The notes under the pieces: generated by a model
Told to the model about the DNA's origin: nothing
Databases searched by the model: none
What the model saw: only the letters and a program-made list of their open reading frames with translations
Part shown: piece after piece, positions 11,301-23,656 of the stretch
Layout: the number at the start of each line of letters is the position of its first letter
Position numbering within the stretch: position 1 is the first letter of the stretch
Made by a program: the position numbers and the translations under genes
Assembly: GCA_045837725.1 (NCBI GenBank)
Contig: JBEWZL010000302.1
Coordinates: forward strand, 372,001 to 436,000
Direction: 5' to 3'
Length of the DNA: 64,000 bases
From: Vermamoeba vermiformis
Taxonomy: Eukaryota > Tubulinea > Echinamoebida

Positions 11301-12674
11301 TCATGCATCCTTCTTTGGCTCAGGGACACTTTCTTCTTGCTTCTCGGTGTCCAGTTCGTTCACGACTTGTTCGTCCTCGTTACCAGTAATATTGTTATTG
11401 TTGTTATTGTCATTGGCACTATTATTATTATCATTACTGCTGTTATCGCCTTCTTCTTCCCAAGGAGCAGGCTCTTGGTCCGCGCACCTTACTAAAGCAA
11501 ATTTCCATACTAAGAAGCCACTCAAACCTGTCTCAGACCAGTACTTCTTGACCTCATATAGGCCGTCATATCGATATCCACTCGCAGGCGCATACGGCGA
11601 GTCTAATTTAAAGCCACGAATAACGCGAATAGGCTTGCCATTCTCGCAATTAAGTGCCAATGCTGCATTGCCTCTGTATTCAATAGAATCAATAAAGCAT
11701 CACTAAAATGATTAAATAATACCTAGTGAGAGTTTGATCCTTCGATTGGGGTGCTGTTCGCAAGTTCTTAGGTTGATCGGCAGTGCCTCGCAGATCGCGA
11801 CCACCTACGTTTGGTTAGCAAGATGTATTGGCCGTAGTGACGTACCTTCGCCAGTATAAGTAAAGCTGTAGCCTAAATCAACGTCATCTTCGTAACCACC
11901 TGACAAAGCAAGCGAATAACAGCCGACACCTTCATTGCCGTGAATACCAGCAACTGGTGGCCTATTTAGGAGTTAGTAAGGTACTGTCGTGAATATGTTG
12001 AGATGATTCTACCTATGAACACCATCGTGGCTACAATCCATACGCATCTCCCACGTCGTACCGACAGGAATGCCAGGGATCGGGCCAAACACATTCTCTT
12101 TGTGCTTGGGACCTGTAGGACGAGGTCGTGGACTTTTGTTCGTAGTCTTTTGTTTCTTTCGCTTTGGTCCTGCGTCATCATCGTCGACTCGATAACGAAC
12201 ACCGCGAGGCTCGACCAGATCGTATTTGATAGGCTCCTAATACCCTTTTAGTCCCCAAATATTGTTGGCCAAAATTTTGATAGAGAGAACTTACTTGTCC
12301 CGCTATGCGCGAGGAACGCCTAGTTGGGCCAGTATTTTGATTGGATGTATTATCAGTCACTGGATTGCCTTCATCTCCATTTTCCTCGTTATCGTCGCTC
12401 TTTTTCGAGACTTTGGCTTTCTTTTTACCTGAGTTCGGTGCTGATTTAGCAGGAGCTGGCTTTGGCGCCATTTTAGTCAATCCGCCCGTTGCACCTAAAG
12501 TTAACAATATACGGCGTTAATATAATAAATATCGTAATTTTCTGCACCGCATTAAGGCTTTAAGTTATACATACCCAATCCAAGGCTTTCAAGCAAAGCC
12601 TTGTTTCGTGCAATCTTCTTGGCCCGCAATTGCTCGTAAGTTAAATTCTTGTCTTCTTCGTCGGTATTCTCCAT
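11301..12674 (-). CDS. SRA (YDG) domain protein, UHRF1-like methyl-cytosine reader
   Basis: Six exons, complement(join(11301..11673,11723..11804,11846..11961,12013..12236,12295..12494,12575..12674)), 364 aa. The N terminus is Lys/Pro/acidic and disordered with nuclear-localisation-like runs ([20 protein letters not shown]). The SRA domain spans about 145-320: [73 protein letters not shown] and [13 protein letters not shown]. The Val that probes the flipped base (PPVAGIHG) and the NKR-finger position (KNLRTAPQS, with L for K) are both visible. The acidic/Asn-rich tail is low complexity. PHD, Tudor and RING domains of UHRF1 are absent. Its presence suggests that 5-methylcytosine or a derivative is read in this genome. 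Confidence 0.95.
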
Positions 12675-12772
12675 GTTTCTTTGTTAATCGTTGTGCACGA
12701 TCGGATCAGGACCAAAAGTTTTTGAAACCCGCTAAAGATTTTCTGTTTTTTGTGAACACAAACACTAACACA
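12675..12772. promoter_or_regulatory. 98-bp shared promoter between divergent genes
   Basis: The SRA gene starts at 12674 on the minus strand and the secreted-protein gene at 12773 on the plus strand, leaving 98 bp for both promoters and 5' UTRs. No clear TATA box is seen. Bidirectional transcription is inferred from spacing alone. Confidence 0.5.
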
Positions 12773-13471
12773 ATGCAAAAGCTTACCATTGCTATTCTCG
12801 TATTGTTCTGCGTCTCTGTCTCTATGGCAGGCAAGCACGCTCTTGTTGGCAAGTGGGTCGGTCCCATTCAAGAGTAAGCCTAAACACAATCTGACCCGTG
12901 TCAATTAATTTTATGCTTATTTTTATCTTTTAATCATACAATTAATTATGTCAATTAATTTTATATCAATACAAATTGCCCGTGCACTCACCAGACGAAA
13001 TCAAAAGTAAATCTAATTGCTTTATTAAGCCACAACAAGGACAAGCTCTACACCTTCCACTTCTACGAAGTTCCCTTCCACAGCCACCGTCGCTTGATGT
13101 TGCACGTTATTCCTCCTGATACTACTGGTCCTGAAGTCTGGGCTCATGTTACCAAAACAGATTTCGCAGTTCGCCCTCACGACATTGACTTGCGCGCCAT
13201 TAACGGTACTCACGATGGCAAACACTCTTTCGGTCTTTTCGAGTTGCACTCTGCACACAATCACAAGGCTATGCGCTTGGGTAAGTCAAAGTGTCAAATT
13301 AGTTCACGAAAATTTCTGCTTGATCTGCTTCGGAAGTTCAAAATTTCGCAATTAATCGTGCCTAATATATCATATAACATAGCTTTGAATCCTTTTGGTG
13401 ATGACAAACGCCCTGAAGGTTTCGACAAGGGTACTAAGGCCACCGTCTGGGACTTGAAGAAGCACGCTTAA
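12773..13471 (+). CDS. Small secreted His-rich protein, unknown family
   Basis: Three exons, join(12773..12873,13030..13280,13383..13471), 146 aa. A strong signal peptide (LTIAILVLFCVSVSMAG) is followed by ALVGKWVG and a beta-rich, His-rich mature chain (YTFHFYEVPFHSHRRLMLHV, GKHSFGLFELHSAHNHK). It ends in TVWDLKKHA. The GKW start and alternating strand pattern recall lipocalin-like barrels, but there is no decisive motif. There are no Cys pairs in the mature chain. The high His content could bind metal; this is inference. Splice joins are phase-correct (441 nt). Confidence 0.85.
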
Positions 13472-13734
13472 ACGTATCTAATAACTAAGTAGTAATTCGT
13501 GTACGATTGCTACTGTTGCAAGTTTAGAGCTAGATTAATAAACTCGTTATTAGATGTCGCACCATCGATCGTACTCAACTTGGGTAGGAGGACACCGCAG
13601 CGCAATCATGCGTTGTCCATTACAGTTATTAGTTTAATTGGTACTTCAGTATTGTCGTTGTGGATCCTCTGTGATTTGGAGGATTTTGACTTTGAATTTA
13701 ATTATTTTTTTGGTGTCACTACCAAGAAAGCAAC

Positions 13735-16700
13735 ATGGCAGAGGAAAATACGCAAATTAATAGCAAAAAAAGAAAACTAGACGACGATGCCGATGAAGTA
13801 CATCAACCATTCACCAAAAAGAGGAAGATCGCGTTTGATCTGGAAACAAATCTCGTTCTTCCACAAGAAATAATGATTGATATTATGGAATCTCTCGATC
13901 CCGTGGATTTAAAGACGTGCTCAGAGGTTTGCAAATATTGGATGACATGCTCGTTAGAAATTCTTGGCTGGACGTACATTGGCTCGTTAACCGTTCCTTA
14001 CATTAATATCGAGAATAACTATAAAGATAAAGTGGACAAATTATTTCCTGCAGGACAGCCTGCTGAAGCAAACACAAAACAAGGTAATTTTGGCGGCAGT
14101 ACTAAAATCCAAAACAAATTCTAATAATTTTTATCGTAGTCAGTGTGCAACTGCAAGTAAAGTGGCGCAAAGGCACTCATTATTCTGATGGTAAGGGAAG
14201 CGTCGTTACTTCGCCTAGCTAATTCAAAAATAGCTCTTGTTTCGGACGGATCAGGAGAGCTTGTGACGGCTTGGGCAAGGTCTTTCTACCATGCACGCGA
14301 CAGACGCAGATACCTAGCAAAAAATGAGTTCGAAGAGGACTGCTTTGGTTGTTTTCCGAATTTCCCCTCGCATCCAGGTTGGCGCACTGACGCTAACCTT
14401 GCTAGACAATTTAATACTCATTGGAATGGAGCTCCGTTCTATCAGTACCATATGACGTTCAAGATCTATGTCAACGCAAAAATGTAAGCATAATACTGGC
14501 GGTAGACCATATTAACCGTCGTAGGTTTCAACGTGCCATTTACTCGGGAGAAGAATTCCCGGGTGTCAACTTGGTTTTCAAATACGGTGTCAAGCCTGAA
14601 GTTGACAGAGTACTTAACAAAGAGTATGAAACAATTGCCGAATTACCAAAAGCAATGTTTCCTTACGTAAGAGAGATTTGGTTTCTTCACCGTATTGTAC
14701 TAAAAACAGCGATAGTTGCCACCAAAGATGGAGCCACCAAAAGGACTGAAAGAAGGGTTCAAATTCCATCGCTATCAACTCGATGCCATCAGTTGGATGA
14801 AGTCGATTGAAAACAATGTAGACAAAGAATTCAAGTACTGTGATCTTGTACCGTGGAGAGCATCGCGGACGAGTTTATTGTTCGATTTGCACAACGAGAA
14901 GATTGTGCTGCCAGACAAAGCAGACGAATACATTGGCTCGCTAAAGTCGAAAGGAGGAGTGCTGGCTGATGTTGTTGGGCTCGGCAAGACTGTCGAATGT
15001 AAGCGACATCGCACACTACATGTAGTTCTAACTTTGCCTTATCCCTAGTGATCGGTCTGACTTTGACAACTCAAGTCGAGAAGCTTCCTGAGTTCGATGA
15101 GAACGGATTGTTCAACACAAAAGCATCGTTAGGTAAGTCAGTGGTGAGCTTTAATCTTTTTTACCTTCATTGTTAATGACACTTTCATAGTTATTTGTCC
15201 GAACCATCTTGCGATGCAATGGAGTCAAGAGGTGTCAAAGTACACGGACCTCAAAGTGTCAATGATCACGACATCTGACGACCTCAAATCGACAACATAC
15301 GGCGATATTGTCAACTCAGGTACATTCGAATTGAAGAGTTATATGTGCGCTCATCTGACTTGTACTAGGCATCGTGATTATGACGTCACAAATATTCAAG
15401 AACAAGAACTATTTTGCTCTTGGCTGTGGCAAGAAGAAGGTGGCAATAAGCATTCCAGGGCTAGAAAAACGAGGTGCTTTGATTGCTGATCATCTGAATG
15501 TACGTAAATCTCCGGGACCCGCGCGTTATGTTATACTAATAATTTGTAGGAACTAAAAAAAAGCCCAAAGTTGGAGACCGTAGGGCCAATAATGGAGCAC
15601 TTTCACTTCAAGCGAATTATTATCGATGAGGCCCACGAGGTCTTGAAGGATACATTCACGACAGGTACTATTTTCCCTCGCTCCTAACGTGTACTGACTT
15701 GATATAACTAGGTTGCATTGTCAAATTAAAGAAAGATTTCGGATGGTACGTCAGTGCAACTCCATTCCCGTCAGAGTAAGTATCGTGTATTGAAATACGA
15801 ATGATGATTAATGTTTTCGAATCAGCCTGCTGTTTGGCCCGGCAAAGAAGTTCCTTGAGATTTGGGAGCCTAATTATGAGTCAGAAAAGAAGCTTGGCGA
15901 TGAGTACGAAGAGTACGTCGAAAATGACATTATCGTGTCAAATCTTCTGTGGCGCAACACGAAAGAGAGCATTAATGAGGAGTATACCGTGCCGGATTAT
16001 GAGGAAGAACTCGTTTTGCCTGAATTTCATCCGATTGAAGCTGTTTTGCACAAGTGTACGTCGAAATGAGAAAAGGTACTGGCCTTACTAATGTCTATTC
16101 GTCTAGACGGCAAACATAACGAAAACCTTCGCTTGTGCTGTGGTCTGATGAACAGTCCAGTGGGCCACGACAACACACCCGTTAAAGGTCTTACATTTGA
16201 CGCTCTCAAGGACTGGTGGATTGCGGAGTTAAAGGTACCTCAGCGCGGTTAATCTATCAATTAGGCACGACTGATTGGACATATTTAGCGATCAATTAAT
16301 GCCATGGCGGAGAAGCGCAAGATGTTTGGAGAGAGTTGGCACTGGTCAAAGGAGGCGCAGGCTGAGCTTGAAGCAAAGAAAAAAGCGTTCGAGACCACTG
16401 TAAGCATTTAGACGTTGTTTTCGTGAGCAGTTTCTAATGTGCGTTTAGCCTTACGTCATTAAGGGCAAGAAGTTAAAGGCCGATGAAGTTACCTACATGG
16501 AGCGCGTTAATGATTACGGCACTAAATGCGCCAAGTTGATCCAATGGCTCTCGGACACCATCGCTGAGAATGCTTCGAACAGATTCATTTTGTTCTCAAA
16601 AGTACGGCAATTAGTCCTGTATATGTTCTAATTACGTATTTGTAGTACAACGATTATCTGTACAAGATCAGCAATCGACTTCGCAAAGCTGGTATTGAAA

Positions 16701-17194
16701 ACGTTGTGATTGCAGGGTACGTCAAATTTGCATGCATGAATAAAACTGACGCGTGTGCAGCAATGTCATCACCAAGTCCAAGGCACTCAAACAGTTCCGC
16801 GAAGAAGATGTCAAAGTGGTCCTGCTCAGTCTGGAGCGATCGGCATCGGGAATGAACTTGATCGAAGCCAACTACGTCGTGCTTCTCGATCCGATGGACG
16901 GCACGGTGGAAGAAGCACGTGCATATGAGGTTCAAGCCTTGGGTCGTGCGCACAGACAAGGACAAGATCAAAAAGTGACTCTGGTACGCTTTGTGATCCA
17001 GGACAGTGTCGAAGAAGAGCTTTATTTGCGCAACAAGTCGTCAGGACGAGGTAACAACAGATAATTACATATCTAGTAATTGACGCGACAATAACCAATT
17101 TATTTCAGAAAACTTAAAGCGCAGTGCAAGCACGAAGCAGTTGCTCGCCAAATCAAACAGTGCAGCGTCACTGCGCGATCTCTTATCAAATTGA
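13735..17194 (+). CDS. F-box plus SNF2-family ATPase (copy 1, intact motifs)
   Basis: Seventeen exons ending 14083, 14190, 14483, 14666, 14998, 15132, 15319, 15499, 15664, 15775, 16055, 16234, 16399, 16601, 16716, 17050 and 17194 give 888 aa in frame. A basic N terminus is followed by an F-box (LPQEIMIDIMESLDPVDLKT, residues about 43-85). The SNF2 core has HRYQLDAISWM, Walker A ADVVGLGKT, VICPNHLAMQW (Ia), IIIDEAHEV (II), YVSATPFPS (III), ASGMNLIEANYVVLLDP (V) and VQALGRAHRQGQ (VI). F-box domains recruit SCF ubiquitin ligases, and SNF2 motors remodel or clear protein-DNA complexes. F-box/SNF2 combinations are known in plants. The layout resembles the Rad5/HLTF branch, with a long insert between motifs III and IV but no RING or HIRAN seen. 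It is followed within 155 bp by a tandem copy. Confidence 0.92.
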
Positions 17195-17348
17195 GCTCAA
17201 GAAATAAACGAGTCAAGGCCTCAAGAGTTTTAGGAATATATCGTTTACTGCGTTGTGTCACAAATTGGAGTTATTCCGCTTGTCAATCACGCTGCCAAAA
17301 AATATCATTTAATTTTTTTCTTCGAAAGAGAGCAACAAAGCACAGACA

Positions 17349-20300
17349 ATGGAGCGTGCTAACAAAAAAAGAAAGGCCTTTCTGGATGAAGGTGCAGATG
17401 TTCAACCGTCGGCTAAAAAGCGGAAGATTACGGTTGATCTGGTGGAGACGAAAAGATTTGATCCAGTTCTTCCTCCTGAAATAATGATAGAAATCATGGA
17501 ATATTTGGTTTCCAGCGACATAGAATCATGCGCTTTGGTTTGCAAGTATTGGTTGGCTTGTTCGCGTGAAGTACAGAGTTGGATCTTGGTTGGCTCAGAA
17601 GCTTGGACCGCAAAGATTCAAGAAAATTACAGCAACAAAGTTGACGATTTATTCTCTCCCTTGAGTTGCATGGTAGATCTGTTGGAGAGAGCAGACAAGC
17701 CACAAAAACAAGGTAATTTTTCTTAGAAATTAAATATTCGCTAACACAAACACCTTTCAGTTGGTTCGCGTTTGAACATAAAATGGCATCCCCGCAACTT
17801 GGAACAACATACTGGTACGAATTACGACTCTAGCGCAGATGAATGTTCTTATGTTGCATTTTAGTGGCCAGCTAGCTTCTTGGACGACAAAGGGGAAGTT
17901 GTTACTTGCACGGACATATTTCCGATGGACGGCGCTTGGTACCAGAGAGGGTTTGTCTACAATTACTTCAAAAGTTTCAAGGACGAGATTCCAGTCGATT
18001 ACACTGGTTATCGCGTCGAATTCTACATTGCTCGAAATCCCAATTGTTGGTCGGACAAGTACATACTTACTAGAATCTACGCGAATACAAAGACGTATGT
18101 TTGATGCTGCTACGATAATATCTAATCCGTTCAGTCTTCAAAACATGGTGTATTCTGATAAAGAATTCCCGCTAACTGAGCACATTGTCAAGAACCACGT
18201 GAACCGCGAGGTTGATAAACTACTCGAAAGGGAGTACGACAGAATTGCTGCTTTGGAAAAGCCTGTATTGCCTGAGGTAAGATGACCCGTACATGGACAA
18301 CGCGCTGACGCGTCTGCTGATAGCTGTCAAAGATCGAACAAATAGAACTGAAAAATGGACTGAAATTTCACGAGTACCAGCTCAATGCCATCAGTTGGAT
18401 GAAGAGAATGGAGAGCACTGATCACGGTAAGAGCGTGTTGTTGATTCGTATGATCGTTGCAATGCTGACAACTACAAGTGTATCAATACAACAAGCTGGT
18501 TCGCTGGAACAGGTCCAAAACGAATGTGTTGTTTGATCTGCACTATAGCAAGGCTGTGAAACCACAGCAAGCAAACGCGAGTGCATACGTTGAAACATTG
18601 AAGTCAAAAGGAGCAGTATTGGCGGACGAATCCGGCCTTGGCAAGACAGTCGAAGGTAAGAGTTGAGTCGAATCTACGGTGCTATCTGACTCTATTCTGA
18701 CAGTGATTGGTTTGATATTATCTTCGCCATCTGAACAACTGCCCGAGTTCGATGAGAACGGATTGTTCAATACGAAGGCATCTTTAGGTAAGTCTGTAGT
18801 GAGATTTACTTTTTACTTTGTTAATGACACGTTCATAGTTATCTGTCCGAATCATCTCGCCATGCAGTGGAGTCAAGAGGTGTCAAAGTACACGGACCTC
18901 AAGGTGTCCATGCTTTCTTTTCAGAGGGACCTTAAGACAGTCACATACAACGACATAATCGACTCTGGTAAATCACTGTAACACGTAGCTTCTACAGTGC
19001 TAACACATTGTAGATGTTGTAATTATGACGTCGCAAATGTTCAAGGATAGAAACTATCTCTCGCTAGGCTGTGGCGAGACAAAATTCAACTCCAGCATTC
19101 AAAACCTTGAAAAACGAAAAAAATTAATTAATGAACGGTTGAAGGTTAGTTTTGCCTATGCATGTTGAGCAAGAGCACTAACGGTCTTCACAGGAGCTGA
19201 AGAAAGAGCGGTCTAGACTTTCAACTGTCGGGCCTGTGTTGGAGCACTTCCATTTCAAACGAATCATTGTTGACGAGGCTCACGAAGTGTTGAGTGAAAA
19301 TTTGGTTGATCGTAAGTACTAAAAATGATATTGTCTGAGTACTCACAGTACTAGTGTGCATTTACGCACTTACAAAAACATTCGCTTGGTACGTGAGCTC
19401 CACTCCGTTCCCTTTGCGGTAAGTAAAACCGGAGAGTTCCATCACATTGCTGTATTTATCTTCAAAGTTTTTCTTTCGACCCTGCAAAGAAATTGTTCGA
19501 GATTTGGAAGCCAGACTGCCGGTATCAGAGCATTTCAACTGCTTCAAAATACGACCAGTACTTGGAAGATACCACCATTGTGTCAAACCTTTTGTGGCGT
19601 AACACCAAGGAGAGTGTCAAACAAGAGTATCAAGTGCCGGTCTTTGCGGAGGAAATTATCAAGCCAAAGTTTCATCCAATCGAAGCTCTATTACACGAAT
19701 GTAATGTCCTTCACGCCGAGTGTTATTAGTATTTGCAAATACTAATAATCTTATTTTAGATGCTACTTCTGATGAGGACAAACGCCGACTGTGCAATGGC
19801 TCGCTGAATATTCTGCCGAAATCAGCAAAAAATGCGACACTCGACGATCTCAAAGACTGGTGGATTGCCGATCTTAAGGTACGTTTGAATGCGGAATGTG
19901 AAAGTGTTCCGGTCAACTAACGCCATTCTTGCAGCGGAAAATCCAATTGTTGCGAGACAGGCGTGCAGTGTACGGGAAGAAATGGTCTGTGGACACTGAA
20001 GCCGAGCATGAACGGCACATTAAAGTGCTCTTGGACGCAGTAAGTTGTCGAACAGAAGTAATGAAAATAATTAAATTTAATTATGTCGCACTAGCCTTAC
20101 GTGGTCAAGAACATGAAGTTAAAAGGAAAGAAACTAAAGCACGCGCTCCGTGTGAACCAGTACGGCACTAAATGCACTGAATTGATGACGTGGATGTCCG
20201 ACGCTGTTACTACTAGCTCATCGAACAGATTTGCGTTGTTCTCCGCGGTATTATTAATTCATAATATTTTCAAACCTGTCGCTGAACTTTTGTTTGTAGG

Positions 20301-20784
20301 ACAACGATTATCTGCACAAATTAGGAGCTCGACTGCGGGATGAAGGCTTTATGAATGTTATCATTGCAGGGTACGATTGTACAGTATATTGGTAGAAATT
20401 AGCTAATACGGCTTGCAGTAACATTGTCCAAAAGTCAAACGCTTTGAAGCAATTCCGCGAACAGAATATCACTGTGGCACTGTTAAACTCGGGCGAAGTG
20501 AATTCGGGCATGAAGCTCCACGTTAACTATGTTGTGCTGCTCGATCCAGTAATACTGCATTATTGGAGGTACAAGAAGGAAGACGAGCGAGCTTGCGAGA
20601 TCCGGGCATTAGGTCTCGCACATCATCAAAAAGTGGCTCTAGTACGCTTTGTCATTCAAGAAAGCATCGAAGAAAAGCTTTTTGTACAGTACAAGAGTGC
20701 TTTGGAAGGAGGTAAACAAGATCAATTGTATTGGTCAACACTGTTGCTAATTTTTGTTTTAAAGGAAGCGATGAAGATAGCTAA
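17349..20784 (+). CDS. F-box plus SNF2-like protein (copy 2, motif VI decayed)
   Basis: Eighteen exons ending 17712, 17814, 18094, 18276, 18426, 18655, 18787, 18967, 19144, 19311, 19418, 19700, 19878, 20039, 20247, 20370, 20711 and 20784 give 860 aa, parallel to copy 1 exon by exon plus one extra intron in the ATPase N-lobe. The F-box (LPPEIMIEIMEYLVSSDIES), Walker A (ADESGLGKT) and DEAH box are kept. Motif III is YVSSTPFPL. Motif VI reads EIRALGLAHHQ and lacks both arginines and the GQ of copy 1 (GRAHRQGQ). Those arginines contact ATP in SNF2 enzymes, so ATP hydrolysis is probably lost or weak while the frame stays open over 860 codons. It could be a scaffold or substrate receptor, or an early pseudogene still without stops. 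Confidence 0.88.
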
Positions 20785-20881
20785 GTTCAAACGTCAAACT
20801 AGCATTCTGTATATTACAAATATGTTTTCTGTTACCAGCCGGTCTATTCTACATGAATCATAGTAATTAAATGTCTTATTA

Positions 20882-23495
20882 TTACTGCTCATCGCCGTCA
20901 TTCCATTCTTTTTGTTCTTGATCACTGATTCTGGGTTCTTCGCGGTACTCGATGTCTCCGCTGCCCCAACTGCCCCGACCCTGACCTTCACTGAGGATCG
21001 AATGCTCGCGCACCTCTGGCCAATCATCGCTGTTTGCTTTGGGCCAGGTGTAATTGGTGTCCGTTTGGCCCCAATTGCTGTCTGGTACAGCCCAACTGTC
21101 CTCTGTTACGGGCCAAGTGTCCTCTGTTTGAGTCCTATCGTTGTCTGTTTGGCCCCAACTGTCCTCTGTTCTTTTAGGGTTAGCCCTATTGTATTCTGTT
21201 CGAGTCCAACTGTCGTTTGTGCGGCCCCGATTACCTCGACTACGGCCACGGTACGGAACTCTGTTAGATCTACGAGGAGGTCTGCCCTCAGAAAAGCTGC
21301 GGTCGTTCTCATCCTCGTCGTCCTCATTCGTGTTGTTGTTCGCTGAGTCACTTGGCGGCGGAATAATCGGCTGTTCTTCCGAGGACTCTGAGTCAGAAGA
21401 GCTGTCGGAGTGAATATTTTCGGCCAAAACCCCATAAAAATCATCGTTCACGGGCGTGGCGAATTCTTCGGGGTGTTCCTCTCGATATTTCTGCCAGTTC
21501 CTTTCTTCTTCTTCAGCTCGTTTGGCTTGTAGCTCTTTTTCCTGGAAAAATTCGAGTTAGTCGATAAGCACGACCTCGTTTACTATCACTATTCTTATGA
21601 ATATATTAGGTATATACCTCTTCCAATAATCGAGCACATTCGGCTTGCAATTGCTTCAATTCTTCTGCGTCCTTCAGTTCCTGTTCTTTGCTTCGTTTTC
21701 TGAAGTCAAACAACACGACCTCATTCGTGGCCAGCACCGCAAAGAAATCTTCGTTCATGGCAATGTCTTGCGTCCATCCTCGCGACACATCGCTCCATTC
21801 TGTCGTTCTCGTCATTAGCATTTTTTCACGTTCGCTGTGCAGAACTTACCCAGCGTGCCAATCAAGGCCTGTTTCTGCACGTCAATTAAGAAGGCCGTTG
21901 ATGAGTCACAAACAATCGCTTTTTCACCGTCCATTCTGGCCCAGCCCATGTTAGGAGCATGATACAGGGAACGTGCTCGCTTGTCTAACGTAACGGTGAA
22001 CACCGACTCGCCGTCTTTCAGGCTGTAGAAGTGCGTCTTGTCCCCTTTTGAAGCCAACAAGAGGTCTTTGTGCATGGCACACACGGTGAAGGAATCACGC
22101 GGTTCTCCTTCCTGAACGGCATCATCATCGCGCATGTGATACTTGACGTCATGTTTGTTGAGGTCCAGCACAATCACGTGATTCTGATACACTAAGACAC
22201 GTGTCAGCTCGTTGCCATGATGTCCGTAACTACACTGCTGTTGACTTACCGACCGCTGCAGTGTCGTAACTCATGCACAAAGAGTCCCACTCGAGTCGTG
22301 GCAAGTGCGCCTGGTATTCGTCAGGATTGTTCTGCGCGTTGTTAGCAGCCTCCGCGACCTTGAGTTCATGTCGCCACACGCACTGGTTCTTGTCCATGTC
22401 GTGCACTTGTACGACCAATGTGCCGTCATTTTTCACCGTGGCCATCACACATCGCTCGCGTACAAATTGATAGGCTTGAAAGTACTTGATCCGCGCCTCA
22501 TCATCATGTCTAGTATCGAATAAATATTAGTACCGCCATAACGATTGATGTTTGGGTGTAACATACGGATTTACATAGATCCAATCAAATGTCTCGTTAC
22601 TGCCCTCTGCGTCAGATCCTTTGTGTCGCTTCCATCGTTTCAGTGAATTTTCACGTTCAATCAAACAGTACGTCTCGTCCATGCGATAATTGCTCGCGGG
22701 TCCAGTGGGCACTTCGTACTCGCGGATCTTCTCTGCTTTTTCCATGTCCCATTCTTCCATCACATCTATTGTGTGTAGGCGTCAAGTCAAAATAAAAAAT
22801 AAGCGCGGTGAATGATTTATCGTATTGTTATTTCATCAAAAGTGTCAAAAAGATTCGCATGAACGCGACATTTACAATGAAATTTTGCCGTAGAATTTTA
22901 CGGAAAAAGAGAATAGAAGCGATGATAATATAGTAGGTGTCGGTGAACATACCAGCAAGACATCCAGTGTACAATATATTGCTATTGGGGAATGTTTTGG
23001 CGATGTAAAATGTGCCATGTGGATGTCGCATTATTGACAGTTTGTAGTTTCGCTTCATCCAATTTACTTTGCGATTCTGAATACGAGTATGTTATTTAAC
23101 ATAATTATTAAGAGCGGTGACTAGTTAGGTAGTTTTTAATAGTGAAAGAGAGAAATTTGTGAATCAGAATTAATTTGGAATGGCCAATAATCATAAATTA
23201 ATTCAGTACATTATATAATAATAGTTATTAAGGTTGGGATCTAATTATTTCTTTTAAAATAATTAATTCGACTGGGATGAGAAAAATCTTTACTCACGCC
23301 ATAAACTATCTTCAGTGGCTCCTTCTCATTCTGATAGTCATTGAAAAATTTGCGCCATAACAAGTCATTGCTAGCCAATTTTCTCCAATTTTGATTTACC
23401 CCGCTCGATCTTGCCAAATCTGCTGGTTCCAACTCGGAGAGTATCAGCTCGGTGAGTTCCTTGGGCAATAATTTGAATGCGTCTTCGCTAGACAT
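20882..23495 (-). CDS. F-box protein with WD-like propeller and Trp-repeat tail
   Basis: Seven exons, complement(join(20882..21541,21618..21799,21850..22191,22250..22509,22567..22765,22953..23076,23298..23495)), 654 aa. The F-box is at the N terminus (LLPKELTELILSELEPADLA). A propeller-like region without canonical WD dipeptides follows (about 67-420; for example MATVKNDGTLVVQVHDMD, NHVIVLDLNKHDVKYH, KAIVCDSSTAFLIDVQ). A charged coiled coil comes next (about 425-490). The acidic tail has an RG-rich patch (RGRSRGNRGRT) and repeated Trp units such as EDSWGQTDN and DSNWGQTDTN. It probably acts as an SCF substrate receptor. It is convergent with copy 2 of the SNF2 pair, with 97 bp between the stops. 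Confidence 0.82.
20950..21225 (-). repeat. Degenerate Trp-containing tandem repeat in protein tail
   Basis: Within the F-box/WD gene, about ten units of 7-10 codons carry the core (E/N)D(S/T)W followed by Gly, Pro or Ala and Thr/Gln/Asp. Examples are EDSWGQTDN, EDTWPVT, EDSWAVPDS and NWGQTD. The DNA repeats follow the same period. Confidence 0.75.
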
Positions 23496-23656
23496 GTTGG
23501 GACGGGTAGTGTTCCGCTCACAAACTGCTATTTAACTGGGTTGGACTGATAAGATTATTTTGAATGTGACACTGAGAGTGGCAACACGCTTTACAGCAGA
23601 TTAACGCTTCAATAACGATATAATAGGCTGTGCCAAGGAAAACTACTCGCTCAATA

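Noticed and set aside
20912-21413. Long plus-strand frames across the Trp-repeat region
   Set aside because: Repeat DNA keeps several frames open. The minus-strand frame is in phase with the F-box gene and makes the regular Trp pattern.
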